DNA from: Micrasema longulum | Lineage: Eukaryota > Arthropoda > Insecta > Trichoptera > Brachycentridae | Direction of reading: 5' to 3' | DNA: 64,000 nt | Assembly (NCBI GenBank): GCA_022494885.1 | Contig: JAGVSM010000477.1 | Coordinates: 1 to 64,000 of the forward strand | Part shown: in pieces, positions 19,295 through 31,500 of the stretch | Numbering within the stretch: the first letter of the stretch is position 1 | How the letters are laid out: every line of letters starts with the position of its first letter | Made by a program: the position numbers and the translations under genes | Notes under the pieces: generated by a model | What the model was told of the DNA's origin: nothing | What the model saw: only the letters and a program-made list of their open reading frames with translations | Databases searched by the model: none

Positions 19295-22200
19295 GTAGGA
19301 TAAGCCCTATCTACCAATATGTACGTACCTATCAAAAAAGGATTGTATAATTTTCTAATGCTCAATGAATACTTTGTTTTACTTGTCAAAAAATGAGCAT
19401 TTTATGCCCTATGGTCAGCTTAACTTTATCAAACAATTTTTTTTTGTATGAATTGTCCAGAACAAAAAAAAAATTGTACCAATACACATTTTTCAATAAA
19501 ATTAGTACAATTTAATCGTTTGTTGATGATATTTACCTACGTATTGTTTATTTTTACCATTATTAAAATTTCCACAAATTGTACATTATGAAAATTGGGC
19601 TAACATTAATATGAGATGTCTCGTGCTAAGAAACTGCAATATAAATGATGTTTTTTGTGTTGATTTTTCATATCATAATTAGTAATGTGGATGCCGGGGT
19701 TGTATATAATATTTGTATCAGGATATTATTAGTAAATATACGAGTATGAATGTATGGTCAGGGCTTGCCAAGATTGGGTACACAATATCCATTGTATAGA
19801 AAATAATGTAGATACAGTTTCTATAAATTTGTCAGTGAAGCGGGTCATGTCATAGGCAAGTATTATACGTGTGGATTTTCCATTTTTTATCATATTCGGG
19901 TAAGAGACTGACAATCATCTTCAATAATTCAGGAATGTTCTCAAATCGTTCAGTCTAATACACCCATTCTGACTACTTGAGTATTGTATAAATAAATTAT
20001 TTATGTTTATACATAGGTTATTTGCTTTAGTTTTAATTTTTTTAGTGACTGGGGTTTGAATTCTCTAGAATTAATTAAAACTATCCATTATTTTATCGTA
20101 ACATTATGTATTGGAGTTCTGAATTCCATAACTAACATCAAATACATATGTGTACCTAACTGTTTTCAATTGTTTCCTGAACCTTATATTATATAATTTT
20201 ATAGTCTCTGCCAACTTTGTACTTTGATTTAATATTTCATTAACAAAAATAATTTCTAGTGATTCATTTAATATCACATTAAAAGCCAATTTCTTAAAGA
20301 TACCAACACAATAATAATGTGTATCAATTTTGCTGATAAAAAAACTGTAACGTTAAAGTTTTCTAATCATTATGTGATAATTAATTACAAATTATTTTCA
20401 TTAATTATGATGCCCATCAATAACAAAATATGGCTAAAACATTCTTACCTTGTTATTGTGCTGATGTCTTCTGATGTCCTTATTCGGGAATTCTAATGAA
20501 AACTTGATAGTTTGATATTCAAACAGTAATATTACAGCGAACTATAAATATTGTGAGTGTATTTTAGTTGAAAATGATTTACTAAGGTAAAAGTCCCTGA
20601 AAATAGACCTATAAAATAATATTAATTGAAGGATATGGTTTGATTTATTTAATTGAAATAAATTGCCGATAATAATCTCAAATTCTCGGGGTTTGTTAGT
20701 CTAAGAATAAATTATCCTGGTATGCGAATTTTGCACCTTATCAATTTGTTATACATACTATAGAAATATGGAAATTTTTGCAATGATTTGATTAAAAAAT
20801 AATGCCAATATGTTAACACCAATAATAGACGAATTTAATATATTTTTATGATGTAAGCCATACATATTATATTTTATCTTGAAATCTTATAGAGTTGAAT
20901 AAAAGAATCCCTAGAAATCTTATGATACAGAATCGGTACTTGCTGTCTCAAGTGCATCTTAAATATTAAAATTCAAAAGTAATAATCACTGTTATTGTTA
21001 TGTAACTATAATTTATTCTAAAAATCTAAAGTCTATTACATCGCAACAATAAGAGTTTAAATGTATATTTAAACATGTATTACTATGTGTCTCACAAGAG
21101 GTTGACGTAATATTTAGTATGGAATAGATCTATCCACATTGATAAACAATTCTAGATGTGTAAGAGAGCCATCCCTTAAAGACTTATTGAATAGTCTCTC
21201 GCAAATCCAATAATCTTCTTAAGAAAAGGCTTAAGGCCTAACACAAACACTTATTACACATGAGCACTTCACATTCACTTTTTATTCTTCCAAATTTTGT
21301 ATAATGATAATAATTATTGTACCGCAATATTTTTAATAACTAATTTAATACGGCATATTTCATAATGAACTAAACTGATAATCACGCTTAATAGTCATGA
21401 GAACTAAACTAAGGACTAGAATATTAACTAATAAAATATTTTGTATTATCAAAGCTACTTTGTGCAGAACAATATTACAGTTCAAATAATAATATACTTA
21501 TGTGTTCTAGAATACTGGATGGATCGTGCCTGTTTAATATACTTACATTACATAATATGACTTAATATCCAACGTGGAGGGACTGTAGACTTATCTGTTA
21601 GTGTCCACACTTGTGAATCCCTGGCCCCCGTATAGTACTCTGCTAGAGATCCCGGACCGTGTTACACATTACTTCCCTTCAGGACTCTCCCGCAATTTCT
21701 TGATAAAACTTGTGTCAATGTAATATTACTGTTATTTCTATGTGTGTTTGTATCACTATTGTAATGTATGGAAAGTTCTAAAATATCTCTTTTCAATGTT
21801 TCACTTATCAACCAAGAGTTATTAAATCTCTCAAATTTTCTTAATAGAGTAGCTACTTTTATTATGCATTGTCTTCATGTTTTCAAAATATTTCATTAAA
21901 TAATCTAGAGTTATCTTCAAATGTAAAAGGTTTTGCAAAATTGATCGCTTTAGATGGTCACCAGGGTCAAAATTATCCGATTGTGAACATAATATTTAGT
22001 TATATTCTATGAGCTTCCTTAAAGTAGAGACACATCTGTGTGTGCGTAGCCAAAAGTTAGAGGATTATTGTATCGGTGTATCTCCCCATCTGTTCTCATT
22101 TTCCCAACCTTTACTTGTAAAGCCCGTCATTAATACAATAATATACTGCGCTACCTGAAACAACGTTTTGCCTTAAGATCTATGGAAAACTAATGTAGTA

Positions 22201-23333
22201 ATGGTTAATATAAATTTATTTACACATTATAGAATGAACTGCAGCTCGAATAATGTTATGTCGAAAGGAGAAGGCAATACATATAAAAATATTTGGTTAA
22301 TATTCTTATCAATCAGAGAAAATTCTACTTAAGAATTTAATCATTTTGACTTTTTTTATCAAAATGTAAGAGATAACTTACAAATATGTTTATGTTTGAT
22401 CCGTATTAGGAAAGAGGGCATAACATTTTAAAAATACATACACATTTAGTTGACAAATACAAATAATTATCTTTTAGCTTTTGGAAACAGATAAATGTAT
22501 TTTGAGTTACTATTGAATTGAAAAATTCAAGTTGTAGTATAAATCGAAACAGTTGTTAATATATTTTTACTATGTAAAACTTAGAAATGATATAATTATG
22601 TTACCAAAATGTATCAATCGTTACAGATAGAGGTAAATAATAGTAATATTTTTCCAATAGTGCTGCCAAATTATTCTTAATACTTAGGTCGTAGTTAAGA
22701 CTTGGAATAAATTTCATTTGTATTTTTTAATTCGTAATAGAATAGTATAATTTTTATGTAATCTATTTAAATATATAAAGGATCTGATCCCGAAACGCCT
22801 TTTTTTTATCATCATCCAAATTCCTATAAACAGTGAGAAACTTTTAAGATGGTGCAATTTTGTGGATCAGCATTTTTATTGCTGTCTAGGTATCTTTTAA
22901 AATTAATAATATGTTAAAGAGGTGTGTACAAAAAAAACAATTATTTCAAATAATAAGTACAGACACAAAGCGTTCTTTGGAAAACTTCTTGAAATATTCA
23001 TCAGTATTAAAAAGAAAAAAGATCTCTGGTTGATATTATTGAATCAGGGCCTAGATTTTTGGTATAAGGTTATTTTTTTTTATACCAATTAAAAACATAT
23101 CACTGAATAGGTATTAAAATTGTTTTCACTGTTGATCTTGATCTAATGGATCAGTTTACCATATTATTATATCCTTTTTCTATTTTTTAAAAAAATACTC
23201 TTATTATTTTGGAAAGACTTATTCTGTAAATTCCACATTATGTACTTTAGTCATTAATAAAAAAACACATAAACAAAAACATATCTCTTATAAAATTAAT
23301 GTTAATTTTTCTTCCTTGTGATACACAAATTAA

Positions 23334-23770
23334 TAATGAGGAAACTCAGTGCTAAGGGAAATTGGATATAAAAAATCTTTTCTTACAGGAGCTAAAAATA
23401 AGAGCATTTAATTGTATGGCGAAGTTTCCTCAAAAATTTATGAATAAAATAAATAAAAATGAACTACTTTGAAACGTCACAAGTTCTTCTGAACAATAAC
23501 CAATCAATTATAAGCGTTGTTATATGTTGTGATCGATTTCCAGTTTCCGGTAACCATTTTTTTCAATGTAGTGTATTTTGATTCTTTGCTCTACTTTTGA
23601 ATATCAGCACAACTCGCCAACGACAAATCGTGACATCATGGGCGGACTTATGACAAAACTTTAAAAAATCATAACAATAATAAAACGATACATATTTTTT
23701 TTTAAATATTTTTGGCTTAGTATGTAGTCTTAACTTGATAGTCTATTAATCAGTAAAAAAGATTAAAAAA
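23334..23770. mobile_element. MITE of the AATGAGGAA family, diverged
   Basis: The left end AATGAGGAAACTCAG and inner GGGAAATTGGATAT, TGAACTACTTTGAAACGTCA and ACTTTAAAAAATCATAACAA match 9256-9636. The right end is eroded, so the border is approximate. Confidence 0.6.
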
Positions 23771-25324
23771 ACACCATCAAGTTTTAAAATATTTTAATAA
23801 AAGATACTGTTTATATTACATCACTTCAGATAAGCAGTAATTAAAATTTTGGGGTTTACATTTTATACTTGTATAAAAGAATTACATACACAAGTACAAA
23901 CTAAATAAAATAAGTCTATAAAACTTAATTAATGCCACAATACAAAGATACAAAAACATTTTTACAGGATAGTTGAGCCTTGGAATGAGAACGTTGTGCA
24001 CCTGTCAAAATACAAGGAATTTATTTTACATCCGCTATTGAGTCAATATGGAGGCACTACATCCAGACTATAGGTACGGTGGTTCTGTATCTCCCTTCCC
24101 ACCTACAGCTTTTGTGGGGTTTAGCAGGAATTAGACTTAACAACTACTTGATACTTCATCTCAAATGCTCACAATATTGTATATAAGAAAATGCGCACAA
24201 TAAATAATGTCAAGTGATACCAGAAAGAACCCCACATAAGGAAACAATCTTTTTTAATACTGTTTAAGCGATAAATATAGTTTCCAATCAAGAAATATTG
24301 TAATAATATTAAAATCTTATATTGATTTAGAAAATCGATTCAAATAAATTATTTTACATAGCATTATAATTCTTACGTACATGAGGAAATATAAAAATGA
24401 TCAACTTGCGATAGTGGAAAACAATAACTGGACTATTCCATTAGTATTAAGGTTCGTTGTTTTAAGTATCAACTCATTCCCATACGGCAGCTATAGATAA
24501 AGATTCTTATAAGAATAAATACATTCCAAGGTGAATGACTATAAACTATGGAGATTTACACAACAAACGGTTCGGACTCATAATCAACAACTATGGTAGA
24601 TAAAAGATCTGAGGAAGGATCAGTCTACTTAATCAAAGCTAAATTATTGAGGAGAAAATTACTTCACATTGAATATGGTTGTTAAACCACTTTCTATCTC
24701 CGATACCTTAATCATAAATGGAATCCTCTCCTTAAAACACGGGGATAGCGCATAGTTATGTCTATGACGCTAAAGAATGTCAATCGTTATAACCGAAGAG
24801 TTTAAACAACTCTTTTTTCGATACATAAATAATAATAATATTTATTTATACCAATCAATATTACATAGAAAAATTGTAGATAACATTAGTAATCTACTTT
24901 AATAAATACAATGGTGTTCATATATTATCCGACTACAACTATCAGAACAACATTCTAAGGAAAATGATTTTGCAAAGAGAAATGGAAATATTTTGAATGA
25001 CATTGAAATATATAAATGTTAGTTATGAATTTGCGAGGCATACAATTCCAATTACAATGCTCTTCTACATTAATAAATGTTATGAAATGAGTTATGTTCC
25101 TTAGAATGCTTTTTTGCGTAATGCAAAGCCGAATTTAGTGTTTAAATAAAAATACAATTTACTTCTAAATACTTAAATATTCATATTGGCATTACCATCA
25201 ATGACCATCACAAGGAATAAAGACCACGCTGCTTAGATATAATACTACGTAAGATAATATTTACCAACAGAGTCATGATCCGTCAAATAAGAACATCTAA
25301 TGGCACACACTTTTTACATACATA

Positions 25325-25330
25325 TTTATT
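25325..25330 (-). terminator. candidate poly(A) signal of the septin gene
   Basis: AATAAA on the minus strand about 145 nt past the stop codon. Position fits a short 3' UTR form; longer forms are not excluded. Confidence 0.4.
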
Positions 25331-25472
25331 TTACCATTTGAACTGCGATGCTCAAACACGCAAAATGGATGTCAATAAGAAATGATTTGAGCAGTTTTAA
25401 TCACTTTACCGATCAAACATATATGAAGTGAATACACATGCAACCAAAATAAATCTATTTCTATTTTAAATC

Positions 25473-25524
25473 TTAGAATAAGCCCTTCTTCTTTTTGTCC
25501 TTTTTTTCTTTTCCATCGACAGTT
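25473..25524 (-). CDS. pnut: septin terminal exon
   Basis: One base completes the split Glu codon, followed by [16 protein letters not shown] and TAA at 25475-25473. Acceptor TTTTCTTTTCAG. The Lys-rich GLF end is typical of insect Pnut. Confidence 0.93.
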
Positions 25525-28500
25525 CTGAAAAGAAAACCATTGTTTAGTACGAGTGCCGCTCGATATTTCCATCAGTAGCCTATATGAGTACTCTGCGGGT
25601 ACTTACTCCTTGCTGTTGGCCTCCAACGACCTTCTCCTGAGGTCGTCCAGCGACACGCCGGCCTGCTGCTCCCAGGAAGCCACCTCGGCCTCGAAGGCCT
25701 TGCGCCTCTCCTCGAGCTCTCGCGCTTGTTGTTCCAGCGAGCGACGCGTGGCAGAGTGCCGCCTCACTAGCTCCGCTTCACTGTCCTTCAACTTCTGTCT
25801 TTTTTCTCGCACCTGATACATTCATTTACATTACAACTCTCTTCCCTCATTTAACTTTTAAGAGAAAAATTAGTTGCTGTAATTTAGTTAAAAAATTTTA
25901 AAATATAAATTTTTCTTTTAAATATTAACACCAATCATCGACAGATGACATTGCCATGTCCTTTTTATGAATAAATACAATTAAAGATTTTTGACAGGCG
26001 ACGCCGTACAATACTATTGGGCATAAATTATTTGAGACTTACACGGTAGGGCCATACTCGCTTTAAGGTACAGCGAGTATAACAGGTGTATTCTTGCATA
26101 ATAATCCTAGTTTGATAGTAGTTTAATTTATTAATTAAGAAATTGGTACCCGGAACTTTTTTTTTTCTCCATCAAAATTAGTCTATATTTTAATGAAAAA
26201 AAATTGTGACATGATATTGAATATATTATTTGAAATACAAATCGCTTGGTTATTGAATTTTGTAAATCATGTTTACTTCTTAATTCAGAGCAGTAGTGGA
26301 AAAAAATACAAGTTTAAATTGAGAAAATCCTTAAGTTGCTAGAAGATTTATTACAATAAATTTCACATTTGTCTTCCAGGTAAATGTCATCATTCAAATA
26401 TTTGGACTCAGATTTAAATGATCCTCGTAATATACTTTGTCACTCCTCATTATTGTTTAAAGAACTTTTTTTTTACTTTTACGTATGGTAAACATTAATT
26501 TGTATAAATTGTATTTTCATGTACCTAATTATTTTTTATGAATAGAGATTACCAGAAAAAAAATACAAATGATAATTAAATGAGCCAAAATTTTAAAAGA
26601 TGCTAAATATAGCATAATAATGTACCTTCATCTCAAAGACTTGTTCCATTTCACTCTCCATTTTCTTCATTTTGTTATCATGCTCGCGTTTCTCTTCTTC
26701 CATCTGAGCTAGAGGATTCCTAGAAAGAGAAGAACAAATGGAAATATTCATGATATATAATATCCAATAACAACTTTTCATAGTTTGAATTGCAAATAAA
26801 CGGTAGATTGCCTTAAGAAGTTATGTTACATAAAAATAATTCAGTTCAGTTTAAATCAGAAAAAAACCACAAATGGCTTAAGAGATTTTTTACTAACTGA
26901 ACTTTATGTAAACTCCTCAAAGTATTCTTTCAACTCAATATTATTTAGCAAACACATTTTTAAAAGAAAACATCTTTGATGATTATAATCATCTTATTTT
27001 TACAATATGAAGGAAAAAAACATTGATCTGCAGTTTGAAAAATGTAATAAATATAATGTCATGGGCTACATTCACATAATTTATTTTTTTACATTTAGTT
27101 GTAAATAAAAAAATAACCATTTTTGCATTTATGAGAGAAAAGGTGTGCAACATTTTTTTTCATAAAAGTTAAAAAAGAATACAGAATTCCTTGATCAAGC
27201 ATTCAAATCATAGTAGTAGTTTATTATGTTATTTATTGACAATTCTTGGTGGAATTTTATTGTAATTATGTAATAACTTATATTTTCATATAGGTTATTA
27301 ATTAAAATATTTGGTACACTTCTGTTTATATATTTGACCAATTAGCGTTTTAACTCTCTGACGGGCATCTATAGAGACTAGTAAATTTCTTTACCTAATT
27401 TCAATAGTAATCAATACTTCATCATATTTTCAATGTTCTCAAATATTTTTAAGTTAGTGACTTTAAACAGAATACAAGACATAAGTGTTTTTTTTTTTAA
27501 TTCACTAAATTTCTGATGTAAATCAAATATATTATTTACTAGGGTAACAATCTCCTAACAGCATCGGCATGCACAAACATATTCTGGTTTTTAATTTTAT
27601 TTCACAAACTCGTCTTCTAATTTCTATTATTAATCAAAAAAACAGTTCTGTAACCCATCTAAGAAAATATGTTATTAGCAAACATATTGACAGCAAAAAA
27701 TAAAATGGAGAAAACAGCTATATTTGTGAAATGTGAATATTCAAAATCTTTTGGATAAAATTATTATAAAAATATGTCTAGACAAAACAAATAGTGAGCA
27801 TAATTGAGGACCTTAGTATGAGAGTGGGACAATAGCCATTTTTATATTTTTTCTGTTTCGGATATACAAATAAATGGGTAGAGATTAAAATATCTATAAT
27901 AAGTATTATTTAAATTTAAATTTGAAAATGTCTTTGTCAGATTTTGAGACCAAAACATGCAACTGTCCATTTTTAAAACCAATAGAACTGCAAGTGTCCG
28001 TTTTTGAAAGGATGTTTACTGTGGTCAAGATTCATAAAAAAATGATAATGAGGGGTTTATGTTCAGTGTACAGAAATACACTTTTGTTTTATACTTTTAC
28101 TACATAGTCACTCTCTAAACTCTACAAATGACAAAGACACCCTCGCTTCGGCGGTCGATTTTAACTGTCAAAAGAAGATGAAATTACAGCCGCCATGTCA
28201 CTTCAGGGCCCATAATGTATGGAAGAGGAAAAGATGGTGAAAAAATGTCCGTTTATGATATGCATCTTTAGTTTTTTTGTTAACGAAATCGATTTTTCTA
28301 TCATAACCATTTTGAAAAATAGTGATTATCCGACTTTGATACTAGGGTCCTCAGTTATCTGAATATCTAAAACCAGACACCATTTTACCAAGACATATTT
28401 AAAAAAAATTAAAGTAGAATTAAATCCAATAGAAGTGTTTTATTTACCAAAGCAGAAACCATATTTACATTCTGATCAGGAATCGAACCCAGAACCCCTA

Positions 28501-31500
28501 GTTAAGTATCTGATTATTTTTTTATTGCTTTATTTTCAAATGAATTTGTATAAGTGTGCATAGTAAAAAAAAAATGCGTACTGATTTTTATTTAAAATAA
28601 AATATTAGTCAAGATCATTGAATAAAACATTTTTTTAAGTAAAACAAATACCTTATTATACATATTGATACTAAAATTCATAAAAAAATATTCAAACTAT
28701 TTGATTAGGTAAATAAATCATATATATAAATACATAACTAGAAGAGACATTACTTTTTGTTTTCTAAACAATTCTATCAAGCCATAACATGCACATTATA
28801 AACTGTATCTGGTTCGAAAAGTGTGATGGATAGTGTAAATCCAATTGTTATTTTTAATGCGTGTATGAAAATATATTTATCTAATTAATATTACGAATAC
28901 CATGATTTACCTGATGGATTTACTATGAATATTTTTTTTTTTAAATTGACTTTCCCCAAAATTATTTAGTATACATTTAGTGAATTTCAATAAATTGCAC
29001 TATAAAAATAAATATCCCTTAGGGCCGGTTGCATCGACAAAAGTTAAGTTAAAGTCAGGGCTAAAGTCAAATAAAAGTTACTTTTATGTCAAAATGCGTT
29101 GCATCAAAAAAAGTTAACTAAATATTAACAAAAAAGTTACTTTTATTTGACCGGCCGCCAGGGGACCGTTTAAAGTTAAATGCGATCTGCCATCTGTCAA
29201 AAAAGCGTCGTGAGTGTTGAAATCTATTGATCGATCTGTGAAAAGTTGCACAAAATGTCAATTTTATCTGATTTTTCGTCTTCCGATGACGAATTTATCA
29301 TCGAGTATATTCTAAACCGAAAAAAAAACTGTTCAAACCACGAACGGACCATTTTTTGTGGGAAGAGTCTGACTTTATCGCAAGACTTCGAATGTCAAAA
29401 AAGTGAAGAACTAATAATTATTTGAATTTTTAATTGTTAATTATTTTTCAAAACACAGGACTTGATCATCAGCGACGTGGTGTAAAAAAAATCTAAATCA
29501 TGACTGTATTGAAATGCTGTTTATTTATTTTTAAATAGAGCTAGATTGAGCTCAGCTAACTCTTTCTGGGCATTTAAGGCTGCCATAGTTGCCCGAAAAA
29601 TGTCATTTTTTTGCTCTACTTCTAGAGTAAAAAGTTCTTCATTTTGTTTTAGCTTTTGCTCTTTTAATTTTTTATCTAGTTCAAAAAGGACGATGTCCCT
29701 TTTGTTCTTTTCTTCTCCGAATGCGCAGTGTTGCTTCGCCCTTTCGCACACACTGAAAATTGGAACGAAATTTAAACGTTTGTGCCCAAAGACGCGTCGC
29801 GGGGCATGTGTATTGCTACATGTAAATAAACAAGTACGTGCTTGCGCAAAAATCCCAACAATTTTTAGGGTGAAACTTGAACCTTTACAGTGGCAACATT
29901 CTTAACTTTAACTTAACTAAAATAATGTTGATGCAATGGAATTTTTCAGTTACGCAGATTTTGAGCCTTAACCAAGTTTAAATATTTAACTTTAAACTAA
30001 ATTTATACCAACTTTGATGCAACCGGCCCTTAGAAGCGTAAGCACAAAACAGATTAAAATTTCGGTTTGAACACATTTAAACTTTACTTTATTATGATAG
30101 AAAATCTAATTATTTTGGCAGTAACAAAACACAAATTGAATCAGATTGTGGTTCTGTGGCTAGTGTTGCGGACTCATGGATCAAAGGTCTGAGGTTCGAG
30201 CCTAACTCTACCCTAACTTGAAAAGCATTTTCTAGTAGCGAGTTATTTACAACTCGTTGAAAATGGCCCCAAAATTTCAATATTTGTGTAGATCACAAGA
30301 ATGCAAATATTTCTTTTTCATTGTTTTTTTTTTTATTAATATTAAAAAAATATATATTTACATAACATACGGCTAATATTTTTTAGAAGTTAAGATTATT
30401 AAAATGATCAATTAAAAGCTGACAGCAGATTTAGAAACATTGAGATAAATGAAAAACAAGTCTAATGAAAATTAAATGCTGTAAAACATTTTTTTTCCTA
30501 ATGACACATGCGCTCCTTTAATCAAGTCCCTTAAAAAGTCAATATGTATCATGATATAATTATCAATATTATCTCTTAAAAAAAATGTTATAAAAAGTTT
30601 TCAATTAATTCTCTGACTTGCGTTAAATGCATATTTTTACTAAGTAAGACAGTATATTAGGATAGTTGTGTACCTTTAGATCACAAAATCTACACATGTA
30701 ATACATACTAGAACTAGACAATAGCACTTGGAAGCAATGGTGAATAACAAACAATACAATGTTGAATGTTAATCAAAGTCACATGCTGGTATGCATCAAG
30801 TGATGTGCCTGTAACTTTGGCTAACATATTTGGCATCTAATACTAAAATGGTGATGTGTGAGTTTCTATAGACATGCGGATATAATACGGCTCGTTGTAA
30901 ATACCTGATAATTTTGTCTACATAAGTTTTAACTGTCACCAAACAAGTACATAAACAAATTTACTTTTTAGAAAGAATACAAATAGCGTAAGAGTTAGAA
31001 ACAAATATCCCAATTTCTCGGTACAAGCCTCGCGGATATTCGGCATACAAAAATGATGGCTCACGGGGATTTAGAATCACTACGACAGATTAAAACACAG
31101 AGAGAAAATTTAGATTTTTTTGTTTCGTTTTGGAGAACTTACCATACTGTCATGAAACTGTTCATAACTCCTTGAGGGCATAAACTGAACACCAAACTAC
31201 CATTACTGATGGAATAAAGTAAATAACTACATTGTTTTGAGAGGGTGGATAATGAGGCTTTGTTGAGGACATCATTTTTGCATGCCCGCGTTTTATTGCT
31301 ATGGGCAGATGCACAAAAATACTAGACTATTCAACTTCCAAAATAAAAATAACAAATCTTTACATTTACTATAGCATAAACTCGTTATAGTATTGTATAT
31401 GGATAGCCAATCAATTTCTTGCATAAAAAATATTCTTTTATAAATATAGCAATATTCAAATACATTTTATAGTATCATCGGTGTAAAATAGTGTATGTAA

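Larger units (their letters stand above)
17768..25320. other. convergent intergenic region and possible 3' UTRs
   Basis: About 7.5 kb of AT-rich DNA lies between the two 3' ends. I can name a hairpin MITE at 19154-19294 and a MITE at 23334-23770. Less AT-rich patches at 21580-21710 and 24000-24130 could belong to a long septin 3' UTR but carry no supported gene. Confidence 0.6.
29022..30029. mobile_element. PIF/Harbinger DNA transposon, internally deleted, TTA target duplication
   Basis: The ends GGGCCGGTTGCATC (29022-) and GATGCAACCGGCCC (-30029) are perfect inverted termini, flanked by TTA on both sides (29019-29021 and 30030-30032), the hallmark of PIF/Harbinger insertion. Inner inverted AAAGTTAA-rich stretches extend the arms. 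Inside are the first codons of a transposase on + (ATG at 29255) and, on the - strand, the C-terminal coiled coil of the partner Myb/SANT-like protein (29751-29521). The middle of both genes is missing, so it is non-autonomous. The two preserved gene ends show it came from a full two-gene Harbinger. Confidence 0.88.

Noticed and set aside
21663..21720. Minus-strand C-terminus-like reading DTSFIKKLRESPEGK then stop
   Set aside because: No acceptor, upstream exon or family match; it lies in the convergent intergenic region and one short good-looking frame is expected by chance.
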